64,000 bases of DNA from Trematomus loennbergii (lineage: Eukaryota; Chordata; Actinopteri; Perciformes; Nototheniidae), in NCBI GenBank assembly GCA_012861695.1, contig JAAOOA010000195.1, forward strand, positions 310,001-374,000, read 5' to 3'. A program made the position numbers and the translations under genes. Below the pieces are notes generated by a model. It saw only the letters and a list, made by a program, of their open reading frames with translations, was not told the origin of the DNA and searched no databases. Shown piece by piece: positions 34,194-47,038 of the stretch; position 1 is the stretch's first letter; each line of letters starts with the position of its first letter.

Positions 34194-34238
34194 TTGCATT
34201 TTGTAATGACAATAAAGTAATCTAATCTATCTAATCTA
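34194..34238 (+). repeat. LINE 3' end, right piece
   Basis: TTGCATTTTGTAATGACAAT AAAG and a TCTAA-type tail, the continuation of 28689-28919 behind Gypsy-2. It is followed by AACAGTAAACG, where the TRIM block resumes. Confidence 0.65.
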
Positions 34239-34728
34239 AACAACAGTAAACGTTATCAGCTTCAAAAGGCAGACAGCAGTTACCACAGAAACAGGTTCAA
34301 AGCTCAAGGCTACTTACCACAGTGTGTACAAATGATATAAGATGAAATATCTAATTGTCATGCCTTTTTATAAGCAAACTTGTAACATAACACCAGATCC
34401 CTTGCTTTGGACAGTCCAGAACAAATCTACTATTTAGATTCTACTTTGTTTAATAGAGTCAATTATAAAGATGTTTTCAAATACAGGAAATATGAAAATT
34501 AGCATTAGCTAATGCTAGCTTTGACTGTATGCTCTCTAACCTAACTTAACCAGAGTTTACATTGTGGTTGTGGCTGGTGCTAATGTAAATATTGAGGTTT
34601 TTATCTTAACTGACACATTTATATAGTATAATATTCTTTATGGTCAAATGGATGTATACAGTCAGATTCTGATTTTAATCCAACTTTGACTAAATATTTA
34701 GTAAGTGATGTGTCTGTAGTGTACTCAC

Positions 34729-34850
34729 CAGTGTTTGCAGAGTCCTGCTGTGTTGTTGATAAAAAGCTGCTGGATTCAGTTGAGTGTTTCTTCAGAGAAA
34801 CAGAGACTTGTCTCGGCTGCTGCTCTGCTGTCGCTCAGACAAACTTCAGC
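34729..34850 (-). other. TRIM copy 2 5' UTR exon
   Basis: The same donor as copy 1 (GTGAGTACAC on the minus strand). Its intron to 28339 is now about 6.4 kb because of the LINE and Gypsy-2 insertions. Confidence 0.5.
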
Positions 34851-35259
34851 TTTGATTTCCGGAAATGGAAACTCTTCTCTTACAGTGTGGTTCCACCTCT
34901 CAGTGGCAGTTTGCCAAGAGGAAGTGGAGGAAGACTATTGAGGCTTGTTATTTAACTTTGTGACGATGCATTTTACAGCTGATCCAAGAGGCTTTTCAAA
35001 TAGTGTATTGAGCATAAGTAGGAATATTTTTCTCAATACATAAAGGACATCTCTTTACACATCTGGAGATTTATAGCTATATTTCACAACGCTGTGTTAT
35101 GGTCCCTGTTTAAGAGCAGCTGGTGAAACACTTCCTCCTCCCTGAACAGACTGTTTGGAAATGGGTCTTGTAAGAAATATGAGGAGTAAAGGATTGTGGA
35201 GTTATACAATAAACACACAACGTCTAAATCCTCTTATTAGATGCGATATTAATCACAGA

Positions 35260-35440
35260 GGAACGAACCCGGAGGAAGACCCGCCCCCGTCGAGACCGGC
35301 CAATATGAGAGGACTATAGATTATAACAAATGATGGACAGGAAAAAACGCTCTCTCTCTACCCGGCCACGCGATAAACAACAGCTGGGAGGAGGCAGCGG
35401 CACCCCACGCGAACGGGAGAGCCGATCCACTCTTACACAT
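35260..35440 (-). promoter_or_regulatory. GC-rich CCAAT segment (copy 2)
   Basis: Counterpart of 20490-20670; CCAAT at 35300-35304. Promoter role inferred from conservation upstream of all three TRIM copies. Confidence 0.33.
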
Positions 35441-35544
35441 TCCATTTGTATCACCGTATCATTTGTTTAATTAAATGCTGTTAACTTTAAAATAAGCTTC
35501 CTTGGACTCTTTTCAGCTAATCTTGCTGTTTAAATCACCTTTAA

Positions 35545-35690
35545 CAGTCTGTACTTAAGTGCAATTGATTGATGCCTTTAGTTACTTTACAATCTGGATT
35601 AATAATGTGAAATATAATCAAGTGTTGAATCAGACTTTAGTTCCACCTGGAGTAAATTCACAGCTACCCTGCAGTATACAAAGTCATTCA
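35545..35690. repeat. hAT-type MITE, partial
   Basis: TTAGTTACTTTACAATCTGG and GACTTTAGTTCCACCTGGAG as in 20750-20830. It breaks off at GTCATTCAA, the right edge of block copy 2. Confidence 0.65.
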
Positions 35691-35699
35691 AGGGGCGGG

Positions 35700-36020
35700 G
35701 GTGGTTCAGTCAGTGAAGTGGTCATGTTGTGTCTTTTTGTAGTCTTTTTGTGGACATGTCTTGTCTTATTGTGGTCATTATGTGTACCATTGTGGTCATT
35801 CTGAGTGCCTTAGTAGTCATGTTGAGTCTTTGAAAACATATCACATAGTCATTTTGACTCTCTTTGGAGTTTCTTTATGTATCTGTTGTTATTTTCACAC
35901 TTTTCATAGTTTCTTCGTGTCGTTTTGCAGCTGTTTTTCATGTCTTTGTAGTTTCTTTGGTCTTCTCGCAGCTCTTTTGCATCTGATTGTAGTCTTTTTG
36001 TCCGCCCCTTGAGTCTCTCC
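35700..36020. repeat. Degenerate minisatellite, GTCATTTTG/GTCTTTTTGT type
   Basis: Irregular repeats of TTGTGGTCATT, TTTGTAGTCTTTTTG and GTTTCTT over about 300 bp. The derived ORFs are not credible genes. The stretch 36020-36420 has nothing recognisable. Confidence 0.6.
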
Positions 36021-36421
36021 TTGGTTTATACTTTGTCTTTGGGTGACATTTTGTAGATCTAGGCACTGGTGTTAAGGTCAGCTTTTTGGTGAGCTCAGAG
36101 ATTCTGTTTCCCATTCAGCAAAAAGAAGTGAAAACTCTGCATTTATATCATTCTGCTCAGAACAAATCCAGTCTAATTTGAACCACTGATGAAAAGTAGA
36201 TCATGCTAATTGACTTCTGTTAGTTGCATTCATAATGGATGCAACTCCATGGGAATACATTGAAATCACAGCCAAATAATGTCACTTTAAATCCTGTATT
36301 GATCAACCCTTTCATGTTTTACACTCATCTAATACACAACTAACTTCACAATGATCTGAGGAATGGGGTGAAGTTCATTTTCTGTGTTTTCTGACCCTCG
36401 CTGTGATTCTCGTCCTCTCAG

Positions 36422-36503
36422 GTTGGGCGTACGCCTTCGACAAGATAAACACGCTGAACCTGAACACACCATACGACTACAACTCCGTCATGCAGTACCA
36501 CAG
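36422..36503 (+). CDS. Astacin-family metalloprotease exon C
   Basis: 82-bp exon with acceptor CGTCCTCTCAG and donor GTTACC. It encodes WAYAFDKINTLNLNTPYDYN then SVMQYH, the astacin segment with the methionine turn (SVMxY), whose Met and Tyr sit below and at the zinc. The phase fits exon D. About eight residues that should join exon B to this exon are missing from both. The normal His of SVMHY is Gln here, seen in some fish members. Confidence 0.85.
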
Positions 36504-36769
36504 GTTACCAAGCATTCATCTTCATTTATATACGCATATATTGGATATAAGTCAAGGAACAGTTCACCAAAAACAATGAATTGTAGACAGAACTGAGGCT
36601 TGAATTGCAGTCAGGAGAGCCCAAGAAATACAAGTGCAAATGTATTTCTACGGACCCAAAAACCGCAAAATATGTTTCAAAAAGGTCCGTTTTTATTTGA
36701 AAAAAAAATACCTTTGACTACAGGTAGCCTGGACAGGTGAGTAACATTAAGAATTTATATATTTTTGGT

Positions 36770-37070
36770 AAGTTTCAATTTTGAGAAAAAAATCTAAATC
36801 TTAGAAAAATCTAAATATGAAAAAAAAATCTAATCCTGAAAAAAAGTCAAGTTCCGTGAAAAAGTGACATTTTGAGAAAAAAATCAAAATCTGCAAAAAA
36901 AATTGAAATCAGAGAAAAAAGTTATAAAATATGAGAAAAATCGAATTAGGAGGAAAAGTGAAAACTATGAAAAAAAGTCTAATTCTGTGAAAAAGTTAGA
37001 ATTCCGAGAACATTTTGAAATTGTTCTAATTCTGAGAAAAAATATAATTCTGAAAAAAAAGCTGAAAACA
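36770..37070. repeat. A-rich minisatellite (TCTGAGAAAAAA type, about 20 bp)
   Basis: Repeated AAATCT(G)AGAAAAAA-like units in the intron between astacin exons C and D. The rest of the intron (36510-36770, 37070-37456) is AT-rich without features. Confidence 0.75.
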
Positions 37071-37456
37071 TTTTGAATAGTCCAACCCATCTCTTCTTTT
37101 ATTCTTTTTCTTAATAAAGCAGCTAAATGAAGTTATTACAGCAACAGAATTAATAAACAGTTGGCAAATAATAATGATAGATATATTTAAATGCATAACA
37201 TTGATAAGAGTGAAACCAGGATTAAAATAGGTCCCAAGCTCTCAAAAGAATGCAAAATATACAATTTACCTACACTGCCTGATGGGCCTTTTTCTCATTT
37301 ACACAATAAATATGTCTTCATAATATTGAGATAGATCAGATTTGTTTGGTGACTGAACCGACTCGTTTAGGAGCATTTGAGTCTCAATGGTTTCTAAATG
37401 TTTAATATATATACAAGCTAATAATAATGAAGCCTCTGTGCTCTAAATGTTTCCAG

Positions 37457-37586
37457 GTATGCCTTCAGCGGGAACAATATGCCCACCATGGTGCCGATCC
37501 CCAACGCCAACGGAGAGTTCGGCACGGCCAATCAGATGAGCAGGAACGACATCAGCAGACTGAACACGCTGTACACATGTTGAAAG
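37457..37586 (+). CDS. Astacin-family metalloprotease terminal coding exon D
   Basis: Acceptor AATGTTTCCAG; encodes YAFSGNNMPTMVPIPNANGE then FGTANQMSRNDISRLNTLY and the closing TC, stop TGA 37581-37583. This is the C-terminal end of the astacin domain with its final cysteine; no CUB, MAM or EGF domains follow, as in hatching enzymes and nephrosin. After AAG a donor GTAAG (37587) starts a short intron in the 3' UTR, ending at CTGTTCCAACAG (37682). Confidence 0.87.
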
Positions 37587-37682
37587 GTAAGAAAGCACAC
37601 GCTGGGTTCCCTTCATTCATCTGTTTTCAGGGCAAAGGAAAGTGTGTTTGTCGCCTTTAACGTGTTTCTTCTGTTCCAACAG

Positions 37683-38000
37683 GTGGTGAAGAAACCCTGA
37701 GGACATGGGGCCAATTTACACATCAAACCTGCTCTTTATAGCACAGTCTGAGAAAGTGTGTTGATAAATCTTCAAACATGTTCAATGAAGTGTAGTTTGT
37801 AGTTTGTGCACTTCAGAAAATGATCCTGAATTTAAATTCTACTTCCTAAGATTGAAGAAAGATGTGAAGAAGAGGTGAAAGATGTGTAAAAGCTGCAGAA
37901 TCTCTTATGTATAAACTCAAACTTGTATTACTTTAAGTGTCTGTGTTTCAAATGTCAGCATCAAAACAAACGTAACTTACCAAAAGCACAAATTGGTGCA
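37683..38000 (+). other. Astacin 3' UTR exon (end uncertain)
   Basis: It follows acceptor TCTTCTGTTCCAACAG. The sequence has many stops and no clear AATAAA before the next repeat at 38061. Confidence 0.4.
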
Positions 38001-38265
38001 TAAAGGTATATATTATGTAATTGGAAAAGCATCATCAATAATTTGTTGATTTTGTATTTAAAGGTCCCCTATTATACTGTTTTTCATCAATATATTACAG
38101 GTCTCAGTTATATACAAAACATGTCTCTGAAGTGTTTGGCTCCAAACACCAAACAGATCATGGCAGCATCCATAATCCCCTCTGTTTCAGCCCTGTTTCC
38201 AAAATGCTGATTCTCTGTCTGTTACTTTAGATGAAAATAAGGAGCCACTCCCCACGCCCCTCTGA

Positions 38266-39421
38266 TGCGGCTTTCACACCAGCGCTTTTCCCTTTCTAGC
38301 TCCTAGCGAGAGCTTTTCTGGTTCAGCTCCGGTTTCGCTTTTCTGCTCCCGCTCTGTTCACACCGCCCAGAGCTGCCGCTGCTGCATCATGACGTCACCG
38401 TTTACATCTCCCCAACGGAGCTCACAACAACAACAACGGGGGACTGCGTCGGGTCGATGATCGTGTTGCTTTTAATCATACGAAGCCAGATTAAATTAAA
38501 TAACGACTTCTCCACCTTATACTTTTCTCCAGAGTGCCGTGGTTCATTGTTTATTAATGTGTTTCAGCGGCATTTACCGACCGCTGCAGTGCTGGCTGCT
38601 CTTCCACGGGAGTTTATTCTCCCGTTAGCTCCGGGTTAGCTCACACGGCTCTAAAGTATTCACTGTCTGACTGTCACACAGCAGCTGATACATATCCCCG
38701 TTCCCCTTAAGTGAATGTGTGTCAGTCTGAATTGACGCTGTTTGGTGTCAGTCTGAATTGACGCTGTTTGGCATCACAACGCTGTTATGAAAGTTTCTCT
38801 GGTATAACATGGGTGATGTTAGCATAGCAACCGAAGCTAAACTGACTACTTGCTAAGCCGTTTTCAACAGGCACATTTTACCGGCGTATTTTTCATTATG
38901 ACTTCTACTTGATAGTCGGACATGACAACCTGTGCAGCCCATGTATTGATTCCATCCGATAGCTGCTATAATAACAACAAAACGTCTGCCTGCTCTCCAC
39001 AATGATCAATAACAGCGAACGGATGGTCAAAGTAAGGTACAAATAAAGAGAATCACACAAGCCTGGTTAGTGTTGCCTGACTTTATAAAGTATGTTTTTT
39101 TGTATAAGTGTGTGGTTGCCTTCTAGTCACTTTGCTCAGCGCTACTGCTTGTAGGCAGGCATGACGAGACTCTTCAGTCGACCCATGTTCAGGGGAGGTG
39201 GGTTTAGTTTCCTGCACGCCTCGACGTAAGAGAGACGTAAGCGACGCCGCCTCTTAGCTCCGAAGCTCTTGCCTCTAGACGGACATTTTTTGGAGCTGGA
39301 AGTGAACCGCATTCCGGAGCTATGAGGCGGCGCCGCTGCGGTGTGAACAGGAAAAAAACGGCGCTTTTCAGGCTCTAGCTCCGAGCCGGAGCTGAAAACG
39401 CGTTGGGTGTGAAAGGGGCAA
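38266..39421. mobile_element. Nested non-autonomous DNA transposon
   Basis: Terminal inverted repeats GGCTTTCACACCAGCGCTTTT and AAACGCGTTGGGTGTGAAAG, with palindromic AGCTCCGGAGCT-like motifs inside both ends. About 1.15 kb, no transposase. Target duplication not identifiable. Confidence 0.65.
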
Positions 39422-39659
39422 GAGAGATATTTGGTGAAAAAGAACTCAATGGTGCTCTAGGAGGAGATTCAGGTGATAAGGTGGGGGGGGGTTACCTTGG
39501 TTGCTGATTGGCTAATGGTTACACAAGACAAAACATCGTTATGACATCATAAAGTGGCCAAAATCTGATCAGCTCATTTTCAGACAGGTTTTTATAGAAA
39601 TGGATCAGGACAAAAAGAGAGAGAATCTTTGTTCCTGAAACTTTCAGAGTCTCTTTACA

Positions 39660-40097
39660 CAGAGGGGACACATGTTGATGTAGAAGAGACATGAAGAAGA
39701 GGGGACACATGTTGATGTAGAAGATACATGAAGAAGAGGGGACACATGTTGATGAAGAAGAGACATGAAGAAGAGGGGACACATGGGATGTAGAAGAGAC
39801 ATGAAGAAGAGGGGACACATGTTGATGTAGAAGAGACATGAAGAAGAGGGGACACATGTTGATGGAGAAGAGACATGAAGAAGAGGGGACACATGTTGAT
39901 GTAGAAGAGACATGAAGAAGAGGGACACATGTTGATGTAGAAGAGACATGAAGAAGAGGGGACACATGTTGATGTAGAAGAGACATGAAGAAGAGGGGAC
40001 ACATGTTGATGTAGAAGAGACATGAAGAAGAGGGGACACATGTTGATGTAGAAGAGACATGAAGAAGAGGGGACACATGTTGATGTAGAAGAGACAT
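39660..40097. repeat. 37-bp minisatellite, about 12 units
   Basis: Units of GGGGACACATGTTGATGTAG AAGAGACATGAAGAAGA, spaced exactly 37 bp (for example 39664 and 39701), with small deletions in some units. All minus frames are open because the unit lacks stops; the repetitive peptides are not genes. Confidence 0.95.
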
Positions 40098-40127
40098 GGA
40101 GAAGTGGATATTGCATAATAGGTCATT

Positions 40128-41017
40128 GTTAAGTAACTGAAGCTGCCAAAATGATTGTGGTCGAGCCAAAAGTAAATATCATATTTGGAGTTGTACAGAA
40201 GATGATTAGTGCCACAACTGAAATATGTTGTTGAGATCTGACAAAAGTGATTTTTTATTCCTCCAAATTCTGACTTTTGTTTTTTTTTAAATTACACTTT
40301 TGGTCAGATTTCAATTCCCCCAAATCAATTCAGACATAACACAAACAAATTACTTTTTTTCAGATCTCAAAAGATATTTGATTTCACATGAGGCCCTGAT
40401 CTTCCACCGTGGAATAGAAGTATACATTTGCATCAAATTGAAATGTTCTAGCTATGTATATTAACTCAGATTCTGCAACTATTGGACTTTTACAAACACA
40501 AACTCAATGGGATACAATTGCTCTTTTTCCACTCAACAAAAAGTAAAAGTATCATGACTAAACTATTAAAACACTCAGTTACAAGTTCACAGAAAAATAT
40601 CACAGAACATCTGTATTGGAAAATATATCATCAATTTATTCCCATGTGCTAACAGTTCCTTTGTAAGAAATAGTGTTTAATATAAAATCAATTACTTGAA
40701 AGAGTTCCGAGTACTTCTACTTTTACTCAAGTACAAGATCTGAGTATTTTTAATGTAATATTTATTATTTAGCAGCCATTGACATGCACACAAACCTCCA
40801 GAACACACTACAGGAAAGGGGAAACCCAAAAGCATAACAGTGCCTCTTTAATACTTCTTCCACTACTTGCACTCAGTCAGTCAGACAGTTCAATGTCAGT
40901 GAGGTTTTTTGTGCTCTCGTTTTTAAAGGTCAAAGTCAGTAAGGCATCTATCAACAGACTTTAAGATCCCTCACAAGTGCAAATACTCATTTGTTAAGTC
41001 AATTAGTTTGTCATTCA
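40128..41017. other. No gene or clear repeat except a MITE tail
   Basis: AT-rich intergenic DNA. AGTACTTCTACTTTTACTCA (40711-40740) is a fragment of the fish hAT-type MITE. Confidence 0.6.
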
Positions 41018-42198
41018 GCACAGAAACAACCTGATACACTACTTCCAGTATAATTCAATGAACACACATTGAAATATAACCTTTGACCTCATTCACACAG
41101 TACAACTGAAGTATTCTCAGACATATTGTGTATGTTGGGACGTACTATGAGATTGCACATTTGTTCACTGTCTCATAGCATATTTAGTTTACTCAGTGCA
41201 GACAGGTTGTATTGAATCTTGCAGACACTGCCCTTATTTTAACCTCTTATTCCTTGAGCCAACTCCCTGTTAGAGAACGTGCTATTTCAAGCATTGTGTC
41301 GCTAACAGGTGAAGGTATGTCACCATTGGTTGACAGTTTTGAAAGGTTGGGCTATTTTGATTCTTACTATGTTATCATTAAATAATGCCAGATTTAATTA
41401 GAATCTAATACAAAAAGTGGTCATATGAATTAGTTACTATTTTTTTTAACTTCATTACCTGTGTACTGCAAAATGTAAATTCATAATACAAGGCCTTTTT
41501 TTTTAATCAAAATGAGTTTCATCCCATCTGTACTCTGAGTGGTTTGTTCATATATCATCAATAGCCAGATTTATAGACTGATTATGATGATTGCGTTAAG
41601 GATTATAACATCTGTTTCCCTAAAAAACATGTGGAGAATAGATTTCTCTTAAGGCTGCTGACAGTTTTTCTGGATTTATGTAGAAAAACCCATATCAAAA
41701 CTCCCCTCTGTAAAAACCTTTGACTCTAATAAGTCGACAATAAAACAAGAATGTGATCCTGGTTTTAACCAGTGTACACATTTCTGTGCTGTTTCTGTAT
41801 GCGTTAGTATATTTAAAGATAACATTTCAGAAAACGTGTACTGTAATAAAAAACAAAGTCATGATGTGAGTGAAACATTTTTAATTGTAATATTATTCAC
41901 CATCCACCTCTTTAAAAATAATGACATTTCAAATGATAAGCTCCATCTTATAAACAGGGCATTAATAAATAGACTTTACAAGCATATTTCATGCCATTTT
42001 GATATTTAAAAAACCCTTTATTATCTCCCAGTCAGACGGGACGTTTGCAGTCAGTTAGTCTCACCTGTACAGGCAGTGCTGGAGTGTGTTCAAGGTGAAG
42101 AATGAGATCATAATCATTAGAAGCAGTCCAACCAGTCAGACCGCTCTCACTGACACAGGCTGCAGCCATCAGACACTTAGATTAGCTTAGTTTAGCAT

Positions 42199-42560
42199 AT
42201 ATACTAGGAAAAGGGGAAAATAGTGAGTGACAAATACACATTTAAGTGTACTTAATATATCTCTGTACAAAAACTGAAACGTAAAAACATTTGGCAACCT
42301 GTTTTGGTCCCAGCCAAGAAATAGCCCGACCCATAATCCCCTGTTAAACGTCTTATTGATGTTTTTACTCCTCTGATTTGGTATGGATTAACAAACTGGA
42401 TTCAGAGCTGCTGATAGGTGGATTTTGTTACCTTTGGACAGGCTGGCTTTGTCTTCCCCTGTTTCCAGTCTTTATGCTAAGCTAAGCTAACCAGTTGATG
42501 GCCTTATTTCTAACAAACATATACAGCAATCTTAATATCTATGATCAGCTGATCCAAGAG
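42199..42560. repeat. Interspersed repeat with TAAGCTAAGCTAAC motif (copy 3)
   Basis: Same repeat as 588-861 and 15388-15740; serves as the empty site for both the Tc1 and the Gypsy-1 insertions. Confidence 0.75.
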
Positions 42561-43415
42561 GGTTTTAAATAGTTTATAAAGCTTCAGAAGAACCAAATCT
42601 ATCAGACACATGTAGTTAAGTAGAAATGGAAATAGTTAAGTACATTTTTTTAAGCTACTTTCCCTAAGTTGAGAACTAGTGAAAACTGTACTTCAGTAAG
42701 TACATTTAAAAAACACAAAAAAAATTCTTTGTTCCTTTTTTTTAATCCATTGAGGCTTTGTTCAAACTTTACAAGCAGTGTGCAGAGAGGTGGACGAAAT
42801 ACAATTAACATAACACAACAGACAGCTGAGATGTAACATTTACATTTCCCTGGTTTGTTAAACCACTGCAGCCTAATGTTTAATGATCAGATATTGTTGA
42901 TTCTCCAAGTAACTGTAAATACATTTTGTACCAATATACTATAATTCAATAATCAATCCTGAACTTCCCCTTTAAAACACACCAGAGACCCATCATTTTC
43001 CCCTCAATTGAAAATTATAAAAAAATATATATACAGTATTTTACTAATGAAAAAGGAGTGCATTACTTCCACTAGTAATGTCTGCAAGTATGAACACTTT
43101 TTGAACACACAATTCTGAGACAATAAATACTTTTCTTGTCCCCCTGACATATAAAGAAGTGGTAAAAGTTTATTTCTGAGTAAATAGTTTTCTGATCACT
43201 TCAAGTCATGACGGCAGGTGCAATCCGTAGAATAAACTAGAGTACATTAGAACATACTCATCAGTATTTTATGTGTTTTTATGCGTCTCATCAAGGTGAA
43301 CCATATGTGATCAGATTCTGAAACATTAACAATGTGTACAATGTACTTCCCCAGTTGAATACATTTATTACATTTAGTGAGAGTGAATCTTTCTGTAGAA
43401 AATCAAATGGTTGTT

Positions 43416-45032
43416 CTACTCAGTGTGATTGACAGGAGAGATGATCAGAGGGGCAGAGTTTTTACCACCATATTAAGATGGGACTAAAGTATGGGTAGAG
43501 TTTCTCTTTGAAGCAGCAGCCAGTGAAGGAGTAGATCAGAGCTGCAGCATCAACATCATAAAAGGAGACCAGACCCTCCTCATAATCCACAAACACCCCC
43601 ACCTTCTCAGGCTGAGACTTCAGAGAGAGACGGACTGAAGGACACACAAGCTTGTACTCATTTTCATTCCTCAACTATCGTCCAGTAACCTTTCTGAGGA
43701 GAGTGTGATCTTCCCTTCCTGTTGATCGACTCTCTGGCCACTCCTAAATCCCACAGTCTTCCCTTTAACCTGAACCTCGTAATAAAATCTTCCTGAAGAG
43801 AAACTCTGCTTTGCTAAAACACAAGCACAAGATCAAATCTCTCTGGATTGTTGGGAGATTCTTCCTCACATCACCATTTAACTTGTTTTCCATCATCAGA
43901 CAGGATGAGTTGGGATGTGCTGTATCAGGATCAAGAGTCACCTCCACCTCATACTGCTGGACCCTCTTCGCTCCACTCTCAAGCAGCTTCTTCATCTGTT
44001 TACTGAGCGTCTCCTCCAGCTGAGTCACAGCTCTCACCACAGTCCCCTCATATGAAGGTGGACGGACCCTGACTTCTGTCCAGTTCTTGGTGGGTGGAGC
44101 AGCGTTCAGGGACGTGAAGCTTTGGAGGAGGTGGAGCTGGTCTTCAGAGCGTGAGAGCTGCTCCACCTCAGAGCTTCTCTTCTTCAGCTCAGAGATTTCC
44201 TGTTCCAGCTCTTTGATGAAGCCTTCAGCCTGTTCCTCTGTCTCTCTCTGCTTCTCTTTGATGGTGTCGATGAGCTCGGCCTGGCTTCTCTCAACAGACT
44301 CCTTCAGAGCGGTGAAGACCTGAACACCATCTGCTATCTCTCTGTCTGCTCCTTCCTTACTGAGCTCCACTGAGCGATTCATCTCCTGAATCTTCAGTCG
44401 TCTCTTCTGGATCATCTGCTGAATTTCAGCCTCTGTCTTCCCCAGCTCAGCCTTCTTTCCTTCATATCCTTCTTTCAGAGGAACAACATCATGTGTCTTG
44501 TGGTCTAAAGTGCAGAGCATGCAGACACACACCTGGTCGGTCTTACAGAACAGCTCCAGCAGTTTATCGTGCTTCACACACATCCTGCTTTCCAGGTTCT
44601 CCTCAGGGTCGATCAGCTGATGTTTTTTGAAGCCTGCTTTTAGGTGAGGCTCCAGGTGAGTCTCACAGTAGGAGCCAGACACACCAGGCAGGACTTCAGG
44701 GCCTTCAGTCTGGTTCCAGTGCAGACGTCACAGGGAACTTCTCCTGGTTTGACAACTTGTTGCTCTGAGCTGCTGCTGCTGGCTTTCTGTTGAGCTGACT
44801 GTCTGAACTGAGCAGCCATCTCAGAGATGAAAGTGTTGACCTGCAGCTCAGGCTTTATGTTGAACCTTTTTACAGTTGGACACTGACTCGGGACATTTCT
44901 ATCCCAGTGTTCAGAGATGCAGGCTTTACAGAAGTTGTGTCCACATGGTATGGCGACTGGATCAGTGAACACATCCAGACAGATGGAGCACAGAAACTGA
45001 TCTTCAGTCAGCAGACAGCTGGCAGCAGACAT
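43416..45032 (-). pseudogene. TRIM E3 ubiquitin ligase, copy 3
   Basis: ATG at 45032, same single-exon order. In the RING, three bases are lost in two places (near 44866-44880), so the frame is kept but the last zinc pair CPNC is changed to CPTV: one RING ligand is gone. One base is missing near 44672 (GTAGGAGCC versus GTAGGACTCC), breaking the frame in B-box 1. The longest single stretch is intact: B-box 2 to PRY (44682-43765, including [13 protein letters not shown] and the whole coiled coil). More indels follow in PRY-SPRY (near 43960, 43890, 43670, 43475). Least damaged in the middle, but not functional as read. Confidence 0.9.
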
Positions 45033-45840
45033 GTCTCTCTGAGGACAAAACGTGTGAAAAAACAAAAACTGTAATGTTATATGATTTAATCTCTTGTATC
45101 TGTTTGCTATAAGTCAAATAGATGGTGATACTGAACTCTGCTGATGTATCATGATTATGCGGAGGGTGAAAGATTGCTCAAATTTGCAGTACACTGTTAT
45201 TGTTAAATGTTAAAAAAATCTCTGTTTGTTAATATTATAAATAATCTGGAAAATCATAGCAGCATTCAGTTTAAACTCTAAGAAACACAATGTGTAAGCT
45301 CTAATACTGTTGGGGGATTTTGCCATTGTTGAACAGAGGAGTGAAACCTCCTGCTGAGCATCACTGAAGTTAATACTAGTTGTTAAAAAACAGTAAACGT
45401 TATCAGCTTCAAAAGGCAGACAGCAGTTACTACAGAAACAGGTTCAAAGCTCAAGGCTACTTACCACAGTGTGTACAAAGATGATATAAGATGAAATATC
45501 TAATTGTCATGCCTTTTTATAAGCAACACTTGTAACACACACCAGATCCCTTGCTTTGGAAGTCCAGAACAAATCTAATATTTAGATTCTACTTTGTTTA
45601 ATAAGTCAATTATAAAGATGTTTTAAATACAGGAAATATGAAAATAAGTATAAGCTAATGCTAGCTTTGGCTGTATGCTCTCTAACCTAACTTAACCAGA
45701 GTTACATTGTATTTGTGGCTGTTGCTAATGTAAATGTTGAGGTTTTTATCTTAACTGACACATTTATATTGTATAATATTCTTTATATGAATCCAACTTT
45801 GACTAATTATTTGTTAGTGATGTGTCTGTAGTGTACTCAC

Positions 45841-45965
45841 CAGTGTTTGCAGAGTCCTGCTGTGTTGATAAAAAGCTTCTGGATTCAGTTGAGTGTTTCT
45901 TCAGAGAAACAGAGACTTGTCTCGGCTGCTGCTCTGCTGTCGCTCAGACAAACTTCAGCTTTCAT
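45841..45965 (-). other. TRIM copy 3 5' UTR exon
   Basis: Conserved donor GTGAGTACAC on the minus strand; the intron to 45038 is about 0.8 kb, probably the ancestral length. Confidence 0.5.
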
Positions 45966-46369
45966 TTCCGGGAAATGAAACTCTTCTCTTACAGTGTGGT
46001 CCCACCTCTCAGTGGCAGTTTGCAAGAGGAAGTGGAGGAAGAACTATTGAGGCTTGTTATTTAACTTTGTGACGATGCATTTTACAGCTGATCCAAGAGG
46101 CTTTTCAAATAGTGTATTGAGCATAAGTAGGAATATTTTCTCAATACATAAAGGACATCTCTTTACACATCTGGAGATTTATAGCTATATTTCACAACGC
46201 TGTGTTATGGTCCCTGTTTAAGAGCAGCTGGTGAAACACTTCCTCCTCCCTGAACAGACTGTTAGAAATGGGTATTGTAAGAAATATGAGGAGTAAAGGC
46301 TTGTGGAGTTATACAATAACATAAAACGTCTAAATCCTCGTTATAAGATGCGATATTAATCACAGAGGA

Positions 46370-46540
46370 ACGAACCCGGGAGGAAGACCCGCCCCCTGTC
46401 GACACCGGCCAATAGGAGAGGACTATAGACTATAACATATGATGGACAGGAAAAAACGCCTCTCTCTACCCCGGCCACGCGATAAACAACAGCTGGGAGG
46501 AGGCAGCGGCACCCCACGCGATCGGGAGAGCCGCACCACT
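46370..46540 (-). promoter_or_regulatory. GC-rich CCAAT segment (copy 3)
   Basis: Counterpart of 20490-20670; CCAAT at 46409-46413. Confidence 0.33.
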
Positions 46541-46659
46541 CTTACACATTCCATTTGTATCACCGTATCATTTGTTTAATTAAATGTTGTTAACTTTTAA
46601 ATAAGCTTCCTTGGACTCTTTTCAGCTAATCCTGCTCTCAGGTTTAATCACCTTTAACA

Positions 46660-47038
46660 GTCTGTACTTAAGTGTAATTGTTTGCTACGTGTACTTTTAC
46701 TCCACTACATTATTAATACCTTTAGTTTCTTTACAGATCTGGATGAATGATGTGAAATATAATCAAGTGTTAAATCAGACTTTAGTTCCACCTGGAGTAA
46801 ATTCTCAAGCTACCCTGCAGTATCCAAAGTCATTCAAACTAGCTGCACCTTTACTAGCTTTGAGAACACTTTTAATGATCAATCATTATAAAACATATCA
46901 TATATATTATTCTGAAATGGACCAATCTGCACAATGACTACTTTTACTGTCGCTACTTTAACTATATTTTGATGATAATACTTTTCTACTTTTACTTGAG
47001 CCACATTTTGAACGCAGGACTTTTATTGAGTATTCCTA
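46660..47038. repeat. hAT-type MITE, interrupted by Gypsy-3
   Basis: Same MITE as 20670-21122. It breaks at GAGTATTCCTA, where the Gypsy-3 LTR starts; copy 1 continues here with CACTCTGGTACTTC. Confidence 0.7.

Larger units (their letters stand above)
25655..35690. repeat. Duplicated TRIM block, copy 2 (with LINE and Gypsy-2 inserted)
   Basis: Collinear with copies 1 and 3 except for a 5.55-kb insertion at 28689-34238. It starts later than the other copies (at ATGTTTTTACTCCTC) and ends earlier, at GTCATTCAA. The stretch 25830-26699 is conserved 3' flank with no gene. Confidence 0.9.
38061..40127. mobile_element. MITE-like element with nested insertion and minisatellite
   Basis: Ends AAGGTCCCCTATTATAC and GCATAATAGGTCATT are imperfect inverted repeats, related to those at 21365-21770. 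The interior (AGGTCTCAGTTATA..., CAAAATCTGATCAGCTCATT) is non-coding and of a type frequent in percomorph genomes. Confidence 0.6.
41018..47038. repeat. Duplicated TRIM block, copy 3
   Basis: Starts at CAGAAACAACCTGATACACT as copy 1 does and is collinear to the terminal MITE, where Gypsy-3 begins at 47039. It lacks the solo LTR of copy 1 and the LINE/Gypsy-2 of copy 2. The parts 41018-42195 and 42560-43415 are non-coding. Confidence 0.92.

Noticed and set aside
39519..40169. Three overlapping minus-strand ORFs with HVSSTSTCVPSSSCLF-like repeats
   Set aside because: They come from the 37-bp minisatellite, which lacks stops in all minus frames.
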